Made by a program: the position numbers and the translations under genes. 58,840 nucleotides of DNA, from the NCBI RefSeq assembly GCF_005144415.1, contig NZ_SWJE01000026.1, forward strand, positions 1 through 58,840. Direction: 5' to 3'. Origin of the DNA: Trinickia terrae (lineage in GTDB: Bacteria; Pseudomonadota; Gammaproteobacteria; Burkholderiales; Burkholderiaceae). Shown piece by piece: positions 1 to 8,086 of the stretch; the stretch's first letter is position 1; every line of letters begins with the position of its first letter. Under the pieces are notes generated by a model. That model searched no databases, had not been told where the DNA came from, and worked only from the letters and a program-made list of their open reading frames with translations.

Positions 1-160
1 GCGAGTATTTGAGTTTCTTCGAGCAGGTGCTGCGGCGCGTGGCGAAGGAGCCGTATCACGATGCGGAGATCGAGCGGGTCAAGAAGCTGGTGTGGTGGGA
101 TGAGGTGCGCAACGCGGTGAAGGGGGAGTTTCCGGCGAGTCCGGATGTGTTTCATATTCA
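1..160. repeat. terminal direct repeat, identical to bases 58681-58840
   Basis: This is the left copy of the 160-base repeat. It lies in the conserved, GC-rich part of the effector, just upstream of the joint to the AT-rich toxin domain. Confidence 0.98.
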
Positions 161-950
161 TCCCGTCGCGATGGTGGGAAATCTCATGGTTGGTGGATGC
201 TCATGTGGAAAACCACTCACATTAGAGCAGCTACAGGCAATTGTTCACGACGATGTTCTTCGGAAAGGTGCTTTTTGTGAGGCATATTACGCAGGTGTTC
301 GAGGTTATCCGATTGTTGATTTTTTGAAAATATTGAATGAGAAGATGGAGAAATATGGGATTACGAGATGCCTCCATAAAGCTCATTTTCTATCTCAACT
401 TGCCCACGAGTGCGATCAAATTAAGACAAACGAAGAATATCGAAATTCCGATGGGTCGATTCCGCGTGGATGGGATGAGTATCGTGGCGGATGGAGCTAT
501 CACGGGCGAGGCTTGATTCAGCTAACTCATGTAGACAAATACTCTGAATATGGCGATGCAATTGGTAACAAGAGAATTGACGCTGACCCAGATATCGTGA
601 GTCATAGTGTTGAGCTTACAGTTGATTCCGCTTGTTGGTATTGGCGGCATGGGAGCGCGTGGGGAGACATCAATCCCATGTCTGAGCAAAGTGATTTTCT
701 CAAGGTGACGATGGCAGTTAATGGAGGATACCGCCATGTGAAGGAGCGAAACTTACTTTTGATAAAAATGGCTTCCCTTGTGAAGCTTGATCAATGCCAT
801 AGCGCTGTCAACGTCAAATTGAAGAATTTCATATTTTCGGAAAGCGCTTTGAGTAAATCGGGATGGCATAAAAAAATGCAAGAAAGATTGCGGAAGTCGA
901 AGGTATCTTGTCGTCTCTATGAGTTGTGCGATATTGGTTGGGTTAGGTGA
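1..950 (+). CDS. T6SS cell-wall effector, C-terminal part (GH19-type glycosidase), 5' end outside window start
   Basis: The reading frame is open from base 3 and enters from upstream; the first possible start (TTG at 9) is internal. The first ~55 codons are GC-rich and end in a FHIHPVAMVGN joint. The rest is AT-rich and encodes a GH19 chitinase/muramidase-like domain: a helix with the probable catalytic Glu in QLAHEC, the hallmark YHGRGLIQLTH, and AVNGGYRHVKER near the end. Such domains cleave peptidoglycan glycan strands in the target periplasm. The N-terminal part of the same protein appears at 57132-58840; joining the two through the shared 160 bases gives an in-frame 832-residue protein. 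The gene downstream overlaps by one base and encodes an exported protein, as expected of effector and immunity pairs. Family assignment is firm; delivery by the T6SS is inferred from context. Confidence 0.75.
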   Translation, partial: EYLSFFEQVLRRVAKEPYHDAEIERVKKLVWWDEVRNAVKGEFPASPDVFHIHPVAMVGNLMVGGCSCGKPLTLEQLQAIVHDDVLRKGAFCEAYYAGVRGYPIVDFLKILNEKMEKYGITRCLHKAHFLSQLAHECDQIKTNEEYRNSDGSIPRGWDEYRGGWSYHGRGLIQLTHVDKYSEYGDAIGNKRIDADPDIVSHSVELTVDSACWYWRHGSAWGDINPMSEQSDFLKVTMAVNGGYRHVKERNLLLIKMASLVKLDQCHSAVNVKLKNFIFSESALSKSGWHKKMQERLRKSKVSCRLYELCDIGWVR

Positions 951-1960
951 TGAAATTTATTAGTCAAGCTATTCTATTTGTTTTTTTAATTTTGTTAACT
1001 GCATTTGGAGGAGGGGTTGCCTTTTCTGAAGAATTGGTTGGCTTCACCAATTTGGGAAAGGAATATCATGTCGCGGTCCGTGCTGCTGAGAAACTTCCAA
1101 ATCCAGATGGAATATGGGGGGAGGTGAATTTAATTTACGATATTGGAAAAAAATCGAAGCCAAAAGTTTACTCTTTTGAGGTGTATGCACCACCTATTAT
1201 CCGGAAAGCTCCATTTGGGCTGCTAGTAGTCTCCGAAAAAATTGGGGGGATGAATGGAATTTATAGGGTGATTTATCTTCGCCCAACTGAAAGCGGATTG
1301 ATCGCTATAGGCGGTGCCGAATCGAGTTTGGATAATGGGAGATTCGTTGATGCGGTGGCGATTTCTCCGAAATGGACTAAAGCTGCTAGCGCAAGAGAGC
1401 TCGATAGTTTATTCGATTCAATTTTGGTGCATAGGGGTGACCTTGTCGGTTCAAGCTCGTCTCAATCTTTTGATGGCGCTTTTTTGTTTTTTTCTATCCC
1501 TGAATTGATGGGGAAAATTCGAAGAGTAGATGCTCTTTTTCTAATTGATTTTTCAATGGTTCTTAACAAAACAGTAGATTCATCGCTTGCGAACTTGATT
1601 AGGCGTCGGTTTGTCGGTAATCAAATTAGTTTGTGTGATGAGAATCAATTCGATATTTTTGTTTGTAAAATTGGAAAGAAGACGCTTGCTGTTTGTGCTA
1701 GTAATCGAGAGGGTGAAGATGTTATCCAGTATCGCATTGGCCGTGATCGAAATGTTGAGCTTTCACTTTCAAAAACGATGTCCCAACGTATTTTCGATAG
1801 TCATGAATTGGGGGTGTTTGAGCGTGGTGAGTATCGGTATATTGTTAAATATGGCGACAATGTTTGGCAAGGGGTTGTGGTTGAGAAAAGTGGTATCACT
1901 ATCTCCAAGCAACAATGTGAGGTGGAAATGGTTGAGCCTTTTCTCTTGCCAAATAAATAG
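950..1960 (+). CDS. exported protein, probable immunity protein for the upstream effector
   Basis: This 336-residue protein starts with a clear signal peptide (MKFISQAILFVFLILLTAF, cleavage after GVAFS). Its ATG overlaps the effector stop as TGATG, so the two genes are translationally coupled. The C-terminal ~110 residues have a pattern I associate with immunity proteins of cell-wall T6SS effectors: paired Cys strands (CKIGKKTLAVC), then a YRIGRDRNVEL strand and a short domain ending near a final Cys. No enzymatic motif is visible. The gene is strikingly AT-rich compared with the tss genes and uses many A/T-ending codons, suggesting recent acquisition with its toxin. Periplasmic location fits a peptidoglycan-degrading partner. 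Immunity function is inferred from position, coupling and export. Confidence 0.55.
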   Translation: MKFISQAILFVFLILLTAFGGGVAFSEELVGFTNLGKEYHVAVRAAEKLPNPDGIWGEVNLIYDIGKKSKPKVYSFEVYAPPIIRKAPFGLLVVSEKIGGMNGIYRVIYLRPTESGLIAIGGAESSLDNGRFVDAVAISPKWTKAASARELDSLFDSILVHRGDLVGSSSSQSFDGAFLFFSIPELMGKIRRVDALFLIDFSMVLNKTVDSSLANLIRRRFVGNQISLCDENQFDIFVCKIGKKTLAVCASNREGEDVIQYRIGRDRNVELSLSKTMSQRIFDSHELGVFERGEYRYIVKYGDNVWQGVVVEKSGITISKQQCEVEMVEPFLLPNK

Positions 1961-2065
1961 TTGGCTGCATCTACTAGCATAATTCAGAAAAGTGCGTTCA
2001 TATGCAGCGCATGGATTCGCTAGGCGCCGAAAAAACTCCATATCATTTTCGGGAGGCGTCAATCT

Positions 2066-2200
2066 ATGTTTATGGAATTTGAGGGCGCTTTTATTTGTGG
2101 CTTGCTAACTAGCTTGTCTGTGGCGACTTTTGTATTGCTAGATTGCAAACGGCATCAGGAAAGCGTGGCGATAAAGCGCGGGAAATGCTGCCGAGCCTAA
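2066..2200 (+). CDS. possible 44-residue small membrane protein
   Basis: A short ORF starts at an ATG with a good ribosome binding site (GGAGG, about 10 bases upstream). It encodes an acidic N-terminus, one hydrophobic stretch of about 18 residues (GAFICGLLTSLSVATFVLL) and a Cys/Arg/Lys-rich tail. It overlaps, in another frame, the start of the lysozyme-like fragment. It may be a real small membrane peptide, or only the translated edge of decayed DNA left after truncation of the neighbouring gene. I recognise no family. Confidence 0.25.
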   Translation: MFMEFEGAFICGLLTSLSVATFVLLDCKRHQESVAIKRGKCCRA

Positions 2201-2565
2201 TGGGTATCGAAATAACCAAGGATCAAGCCCTTCAGTTGGCGGTAGTCATGAAGAAAAGATATGCTCAATATACTGTTGATGCATTTCCCGGGGTTGCCAA
2301 GCTACATCCGCACAGCCAGGGTGCACTGTTGAGCTTAATTGTAAATCGGGGACCGGGTTTGGTAGACAAGCCTGGGCAAAAAATGCGTCTCCAAATGAGG
2401 GAGATTCGAAAGGATATCAATGAAGCTAAGGTAGCAGATATCCCGTTTCAGATTAGGGAAATGAAGGTTCTGTGGGATCCGGCTTCTCAAAAAGGGTTGC
2501 TCATACGTCGTGACAATGAGGCGGATCTGTTTGAAAAGGGAATGGCGTGTAACTGTTGGAGGTGA
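2143..2565 (+). pseudogene. N-terminally truncated lysozyme-like effector fragment
   Basis: The predicted 140 residues match the C-terminal half of phage-type (GH24/pesticin-like) muramidase domains: a GDKAREMLPSL segment, AFPGVAKLHPHSQGALLSLIVNRG, and the closing LLIRRDNEADLFEKGM helix. The N-terminal half, which would carry the catalytic Glu and the first glycine-rich strand, is missing. In frame, a stop codon (2110-2112) lies just upstream, no good start codon is available and no ribosome binding site precedes it. It looks like an orphan toxin tip cut from its delivery module. The following gene is an LprI-type lysozyme inhibitor, so toxin and immunity are still adjacent. DNA is AT-rich like its surroundings. 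Fragment status is quite certain; GH24 subtype less so. Confidence 0.6.
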
Positions 2566-3145
2566 CTTGTGCGAAAAAAATCGTGGCTGTGACTGGTATT
2601 TTGATATTTTCTGGAAGCGTTTTTTCGAAAATGGTATGCGATAGTCAGGTAACGAGTGAAATCGAGTCGTGCGCAAGGTCAAATTTCCAGTTGGCTGATA
2701 AAGATCTCAACGAAAAATATCGAGGATTAATTGGGAAGTTTGACGGTGTTGATAGGGAAAATCTCAGGTCTGCGCAGAGATATTGGGTCGTTTACAAAGA
2801 TAGGTATTGCGAGGCTGCATTTGATGCAACCAATCCAGGAGCGGAGGCTGCCGTGGAAAAATGGGCATGTCTTGAATCAGTTACCGCGGAAAGAACTAGG
2901 GAACTTGGCTACATTGATGCCTCGTCTGATATGACGGGATTCTATCGTGCTTTAACTTTTGTTGCCCGTTATTACGAGGGCGGAGATCAGAGGTGAGTAA
3001 TCGATAAATTGATCAATGACACTCCGGATGGAAAAAATCCGAACTGGGCTCGATACGTTGACGCGAACTGTGCGTTAACCCGAGAAAAACTTAGGGGGAA
3101 CGTAATGTTTGTGTCGCGAGAATGAATTTCTATAAGAGCTGGTAA
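2556..3145 (+). pseudogene. LprI/DUF1311-type lysozyme-inhibitor immunity gene, apparently interrupted
   Basis: The intact part (2556-2996, up to 146 residues; start TTG 2556 or GTG 2562) has a signal peptide and a DUF1311 (LprI-like) core: spaced Cys, ADKDLNEKY, LRSAQRYWVVYKDRYC, then C-x(7)-TAERTRELGYI. These periplasmic proteins inhibit lysozyme-like enzymes. The frame ends at TGA 2994-2996, but the same frame continues coding-like for ~40 codons (VIDKLINDTP, WARYVDANCALTREKLRG). After the G5 run at 3094-3098 the sense moves one frame, to VCVARMNFYKSW and a TAA at 3143-3145. The simplest reading is a ~195-residue immunity protein broken by one nonsense codon and one single-base indel. Alternatively the 146-residue protein is functional and the tail is debris. 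Confidence 0.55.
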
Positions 3146-3190
3146 TAACGGTTTCGATTTTGGTGCAATTGCTTCGATGGGTTGGAGGAT

Positions 3191-3319
3191 ATGCAAGAGA
3201 GGATTATTGGCGGAAGTGAGCAAGCAATGGATGGCTATGTCCTGCCCACGCTGGCGGGCCATTGCACGCGTTGCGATTGCGTTTTGATCGTATTGTCGGG
3301 ACCCGCAGGGATTCGCTGA
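3191..3319 (+). CDS. 42-residue ORF, possible internally deleted PAAR-like relic
   Basis: This short ORF has a strong ribosome binding site (GGAGG about 5 bases before the ATG) and ends in TGATG, overlapping the start of the next gene. The N-terminus (MQERIIGG) resembles the first strand of PAAR-like spike-tip proteins, and the end (LAGHCTRCDCVLI) resembles their closing GH-x-T-x-CGC-LI strand; the ~40 residues between these elements in an intact protein would be missing. PAAR proteins cap the VgrG spike, so a copy here would fit. The similarity is short and judged by eye, so this may instead be a leader peptide coupled to the next gene. Confidence 0.3.
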   Translation: MQERIIGGSEQAMDGYVLPTLAGHCTRCDCVLIVLSGPAGIR

Positions 3320-4512
3320 TGCCTATCGACTTCGACGCGCTGCCTGCACGTACAACCGTTCCTAATGAGCGAACGGCAGTCGTGCCCTGGCTAATAGCAC
3401 TGGTTCTTATCGTAGCTATCAGCATTGCGACTTGGCCTGCCGGACGCTCTACGCAATCTCCGTGGTTCTGGATTCGCGCCTTCGTGATGCCGTCGCTTGT
3501 GTGGCTAGTGCTCTATTCCGGCTGGCGATTTGTAAGTGCACATCGCCGGCGTAACGCTTTGGCTGACAACGAGGCGATTGATCGCAAGGAGAAGCGCTTG
3601 CACGGCGACGCAAGTGTGCCAATGGCGGTGATAGGGCAATCATGGTGCTTTTCCGGGGATGCCGAGAAGAACAAGCTCAAAGACGCGATGACCGCCAGGG
3701 AGCCTGCCGATACTCCAGAGGAGCCACGCGGACTAGTGATTCCTGACAAAGCATTCTTTCAGGGAAATCACGCGGACGAAGCGTGGAGGCAAGAAATCAT
3801 TCTCGAGTGGCTGCTAGTCGAACTCGTCAAGCCTCTCAAAGCGCGTCTCAGGGGGAGCACAAATCCGAACGCAAGCAAGATATGGCTAAGCATCGATTCC
3901 GTTTTGACTGCAGAAGCTACCAAGATGACGATCGCACGCGCGTGGACGACGCTCGGGCTGAAGTTGCCGGTAAGCGTGCAACTTATTCGAACGATGTCGC
4001 TTTACTCGATTGACGATTGGCTCGACAAGAGGCTGCAAATGCCAGTGCATCTTGTGATTGCGGTGCAACTGAGAGGCGCGATCAGCGGCGGCATGCAAGC
4101 AGGCGAGGCCGAGGCTGGCGTAGCAGTGCTTCTGGGCCAAGCGTCTGGCGACTTACCCGACCAGACGTTAACCATCTGCGCACATCGTCCTATTAGAAGC
4201 GAGGCCGCAACGCTCGATGAGGGAATTGCCAATGCGTTGCGTTGGGGGCATTGCTCGGACGGCAATATCGACACGCTGTGGGATACCGGTTTGCAAGAAC
4301 CGCTGGCACAAGCATTCAAGAACCTCGAGAGTTCCGTGAACGACGCACCGGTCGTAGAACTGGCGCGAACTATCGGCGACGTAGGGGTTGCTGCTCCGTG
4401 GCTTGCTCTCGCACTTGCCGCCGCGCGCGCGAAGGAAAACGCGGGTGCGCAACTCATTTTGGATCAACAAGACGGCGACGTGGTCGCGATGATATGTCGA
4501 AAGAAGAATTGA
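3319..4512 (+). CDS. T6SS-associated membrane protein of unknown function
   Basis: This 397-residue protein starts at ATG 3319 (MPIDFDALPARTTV), coupled to the preceding small ORF; an upstream in-frame start at 3262 would add 19 unlikely residues. Two hydrophobic segments lie near the N-terminus (WLIALVLIVAISIATW and a second around VMPSLVWLVLYSGW), followed by a large soluble domain. I recognise no catalytic motif and cannot name a family. Its 3' end overlaps tssM by 19 bases, which argues for co-translation and a role with the TssM membrane complex. GC content is intermediate between the AT-rich cassette zone and the tss core, and continues so into the first ~100 codons of tssM. Confidence 0.7.
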   Translation: MPIDFDALPARTTVPNERTAVVPWLIALVLIVAISIATWPAGRSTQSPWFWIRAFVMPSLVWLVLYSGWRFVSAHRRRNALADNEAIDRKEKRLHGDASVPMAVIGQSWCFSGDAEKNKLKDAMTAREPADTPEEPRGLVIPDKAFFQGNHADEAWRQEIILEWLLVELVKPLKARLRGSTNPNASKIWLSIDSVLTAEATKMTIARAWTTLGLKLPVSVQLIRTMSLYSIDDWLDKRLQMPVHLVIAVQLRGAISGGMQAGEAEAGVAVLLGQASGDLPDQTLTICAHRPIRSEAATLDEGIANALRWGHCSDGNIDTLWDTGLQEPLAQAFKNLESSVNDAPVVELARTIGDVGVAAPWLALALAAARAKENAGAQLILDQQDGDVVAMICRKKN

Positions 4513-7500
4513 ACGAGAACGCTTCGGCAAAAGTGCTGATCTTTCTGGGGCTCGCGCTTGCTGCGCTTTTTACCGGCCTTTGGATGTGGATGTCGAATGA
4601 AGAGCCTCCGCATGGATGGTTTGCAAACAACCGGAAATTCATGGCTGCTGTACTGGTTGCTGCTTGGTTAGCCTGCATGTTCCTGGCGGCGCTCTACGAG
4701 CTCGGTGTTCGTGAATTTGTAGCCGACTCACGCGTCGCGCGTTTTTTTGATCGACGGCGGAAGGATAAGCACGAATCTACTGAGCCGGTTGAGGAAACGC
4801 ACACACCCGAAACGGATGCGTTGCGCCTACGCCAACGCCTCCAAACCCGCCACGGCCGCTTCTGGCGCTACCGCGACCGCTGGATCCTCGTCGCCGGCGA
4901 CGACCCGCTGGTCAAACGCCTGGCCCCCGGCCTCGCCGAAACCGGTTACGCCATCACGGGCGGCACGGTCCTGCTGCACGCCAACCAAACCCGCGACACC
5001 CTCGACACCGCCTGGCTCGACCAAATCCGCCGCATGCGCCGCCGCCGCCCAATCGACGCGATCGTCGCGGTAACGCGCAACCGCACGTCGGCCAAAGCTC
5101 CGTCGTTCGACACCGACGATATCTCCCAGCGCCTAGCCCGCCACGCCCGCGCGCTGCGCTGGTCCGCGCCTGCGTATGTGCTGAACGTCACCGACTTCGG
5201 CGACGAATCTTCCACGCCGGACGAACCGATCGGCTTCACATGGCAGGAACCGCGCATCCAGCCCGAAACATTCGAGGCGACGCTCTCCAACCTCACCTTC
5301 AATCTCGCAGACGAAGGCGTCGCACGTCTCGCAAAAGACGGCAAGGACCGCTACCCCGCCGAGCTGTCGCAGCACATCTCGCGGTTGCACGAAGCGCTCT
5401 CGGATCTGGTGACACAAACCAGCCAATCGCGCTATTGGCGTCAAGCCGTGCATGGACTCCTGTTCGCCCCGCTCTTCAAGGAGCGCGAACTTGCCCCGCC
5501 AGCCGCTGCGAATGGTCCCAACGACGACAACGAGTCAACCCAGCCACAGCCCCAACAACGCACCACGTGGCAAACGATTGCGGACCACAGCCGCACGGTG
5601 CACGGCCGCCGCGTCGGCGTATCGCTATCGACGGCCGCCGCGTGGACCGCAACGGCAGCGATCGGCGTATGGACCGCAGGCATGCTGCTCTCCGGCGCGA
5701 CGAACCGCGCAACGATCCAATCCGCCGAGGACACGCTCGACAAGCTCTCCACCACACAAGACCGCACGCAATCGGCACTCGCGCTCGACAGTCTGCAAAA
5801 GCAGATCGACACGCTCGAAACCCACCAGCGCGCCGGCGCGCCGTGGACGACCCGCTTCGGCCTGAACCGCGACGCCGCTTTGATCGCGGCGCTCTGGCCC
5901 GGCTACGAGCACGCCGCGGTCCGCATCCTTGCCGCGCCGATCAAGCAGAAGCTCGAAGAAAAAATGCGCCAGCTCGCCTCGCTCCCGGACGCGGAGATCG
6001 CCAGCGGCGGCAACGCGCAGGTGCAAGCAGCCTACGACACGCTCAAAACCTACCTGATGCTCGCCTACCCGGCGCGCGCGAACACGGCGTTCCTGACCCC
6101 GCAACTGATCGCGGCCGCGATGCCCGCGCGTCCGCAGAACGCTTCGCTCTCGCCGGGCGCCTGGGAAGACCTGCGCCAGCGCCTGCTCGCGTTCTACGCG
6201 TCTCATCTGAACCAGCGGCCGACGGCAAGCGGCTCGTCGCAGGCGATCGTGCTCGACGGCCCGTTGGTCGCCGCGACGCGCGAATCGATCATCGGCGTAC
6301 GCGGCATCCAGAACTCGACGGACGCGATCTACCAGCAAATCATCGATGAAGCGCAACCGAAGTACCCGCCGGTGTCGCTCGCGACGCTGCTCGGCAGCAC
6401 GACGAGCCGTGGCCTCTTCAACACGACAGCGACGGTGCCCGGCGTGTTCACGCGTGCAGCCTGGGACGATCGGATCTCGAAGGCCATCGACGACGCAAGC
6501 GAGCAGCACGCCGTCGCAGGCGACTGGGTACTCTCGGACGCGAAGCCAGGCACGGATGCCGAACCGTCGACCCTGAAAGACGAGTTGCGCCGGCGCTACT
6601 TCGCCGACTACGCGCGCGCCTGGGAGCAGTTCCTCAACAGCCTGCGCTGGCAGAGCGCGACGACGCTCTCGGGCACCGTCGACCAGCTCTCGCTGCTCGG
6701 CGACTCGCAGCGCTCGCCGCTCGTCGCGCTGATGAACGCCATCGTCTATCAAGCGGGCACGGGCGCATCGGTGCAATCGCTCTCGGATACGCTGATCAAC
6801 AAAGCACAGAAGCTGGTCGGCGCCGACGAGAAAGACCCATCGAAACAAGCCCAACTGCCGCAGGCTCCGCTCGCGGCGGCGTTCGGTCCGATCCTGCGTC
6901 TCGCGGGCAGCGACCTGACGCTGGCCGCGCCGACAGACGGAAAAAACGCGGCGCAGCAAGCCGCAACCGGCGACCTGAGCCTCGCGCGCTACCTCGAACG
7001 CGTCACTGCGATGCGCTTGAAAGTGCAGCAGATGGTTTCCAACCCCGACCCGGACGCGATGTCGCGCATCGCCGCGCAAGCGGTGCTGCAAGGCAAGACC
7101 TCCGATATCGCCGACAGCCGCGACTACGCGAGCCGCGTCGCGGCGAGTCTCGGCGAGCGGTGGAGCGGCTTTGGCGACGCGCTGTTCCAGCGTCCGCTCG
7201 ACCAGACCTGGGACGTCGTGCTGCAACCGGCCGCGGCAAGCCTGAACGACACATGGCGCACGGCGATCGTCGCCGACTGGAACAAGGCGTTCGGCGGGCG
7301 CTATCCGTTCGCCGATTCGGACAATGACGCCTCCATCGCCGAGCTGACGCGCTTCCTGCGCGCGGACAACGGCGTGATCGCGCAGTTCGTGTCGACGCAA
7401 TTGGCGGGCGTCGTCGAGCGTCAGGGCGATCGCTGGGCGCTCGTGCAAGGCGCGGGCCGCAATGCGCTGACCGTCGACCCGGCGTTCCTCGCCTCGCTGA

Positions 7501-8075
7501 ACCGGCTTGCGCGCGTATCGAACGTGCTGTTTCCGTCGGGCGATGCGCACGTGCGCTACGAGTTGCGTGCGGCGCCTACGCCGGGCATCACGGAGATGAC
7601 ATTCAAGCTGTCGGGCCGCGAGCTGCACTACTTCAACCAGAAGCAGGAGTGGACGCCGTTCCTGTGGCCGGGCGAAGCGCTGGAGAACAACGCGCATGTC
7701 GAATGGCAGTCGCAGGAAAGCGGGCTGCGCTCATCGTTCGATTTCGAAGGGCGCTTCGGCTTGATCCGGTTGCTCGAAAAAGCGGATGTCGCGCAGCAGG
7801 ACAACGCGCGCTATCAGCTCAAGTGGATGCCGGATCAAAGCACGGGATTGCCGCTGCAGGTGCAGTTGCGCAGCGAAGCAGGCGGTGGTCCGCTCGAAGC
7901 GCTCACGTTGCGCCACTTCACGTTGCCGCCGCAGATCTTCATCGTCTCGCGCGGCGCGGCCAAGCGCACGGGTGCGAGCGCGTCGAGCCCGCCGCCATTG
8001 CCCGCCGCGATGCTCGAATCGGCTCGGCATGCGCAAACCCCGCTGCCGTCCAACGGCTTGCCTGACTACAACTAA
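4494..8075 (+). CDS. tssM: T6SS membrane-complex protein TssM (IcmF/VasK)
   Basis: TssM (1193 residues) is the inner-membrane core of the T6SS envelope complex, linking TssL to the lipoprotein TssJ. Two transmembrane helices lie near residues 13-33 and 48-70, a third near 377-398; the long C-terminal part is periplasmic. The cytoplasmic region between TM2 and TM3, where many TssM proteins carry a GTPase fold with a Walker A loop, here reads GDDPLVKR at about 135-142, so no P-loop is recognisable. Start ATG 4494 is chosen because the upstream in-frame extension to 4242 only shadows the previous gene. Order tssM-tssA-tssF-tssG-tssJ with short gaps indicates one operon. Base composition shifts from moderate to high GC around base 4810, inside the gene. 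Confidence 0.92.
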   Translation: MSKEELNENASAKVLIFLGLALAALFTGLWMWMSNEEPPHGWFANNRKFMAAVLVAAWLACMFLAALYELGVREFVADSRVARFFDRRRKDKHESTEPVEETHTPETDALRLRQRLQTRHGRFWRYRDRWILVAGDDPLVKRLAPGLAETGYAITGGTVLLHANQTRDTLDTAWLDQIRRMRRRRPIDAIVAVTRNRTSAKAPSFDTDDISQRLARHARALRWSAPAYVLNVTDFGDESSTPDEPIGFTWQEPRIQPETFEATLSNLTFNLADEGVARLAKDGKDRYPAELSQHISRLHEALSDLVTQTSQSRYWRQAVHGLLFAPLFKERELAPPAAANGPNDDNESTQPQPQQRTTWQTIADHSRTVHGRRVGVSLSTAAAWTATAAIGVWTAGMLLSGATNRATIQSAEDTLDKLSTTQDRTQSALALDSLQKQIDTLETHQRAGAPWTTRFGLNRDAALIAALWPGYEHAAVRILAAPIKQKLEEKMRQLASLPDAEIASGGNAQVQAAYDTLKTYLMLAYPARANTAFLTPQLIAAAMPARPQNASLSPGAWEDLRQRLLAFYASHLNQRPTASGSSQAIVLDGPLVAATRESIIGVRGIQNSTDAIYQQIIDEAQPKYPPVSLATLLGSTTSRGLFNTTATVPGVFTRAAWDDRISKAIDDASEQHAVAGDWVLSDAKPGTDAEPSTLKDELRRRYFADYARAWEQFLNSLRWQSATTLSGTVDQLSLLGDSQRSPLVALMNAIVYQAGTGASVQSLSDTLINKAQKLVGADEKDPSKQAQLPQAPLAAAFGPILRLAGSDLTLAAPTDGKNAAQQAATGDLSLARYLERVTAMRLKVQQMVSNPDPDAMSRIAAQAVLQGKTSDIADSRDYASRVAASLGERWSGFGDALFQRPLDQTWDVVLQPAAASLNDTWRTAIVADWNKAFGGRYPFADSDNDASIAELTRFLRADNGVIAQFVSTQLAGVVERQGDRWALVQGAGRNALTVDPAFLASLNRLARVSNVLFPSGDAHVRYELRAAPTPGITEMTFKLSGRELHYFNQKQEWTPFLWPGEALENNAHVEWQSQESGLRSSFDFEGRFGLIRLLEKADVAQQDNARYQLKWMPDQSTGLPLQVQLRSEAGGGPLEALTLRHFTLPPQIFIVSRGAAKRTGASASSPPPLPAAMLESARHAQTPLPSNGLPDYN

Positions 8076-8086
8076 AACGAAGAACC

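Noticed and set aside
5625-7697. 690-codon open frame on the minus strand inside tssM
   Set aside because: It is the antisense shadow of a high-GC gene: arginine/alanine/valine-rich, no domain, no ribosome binding site.
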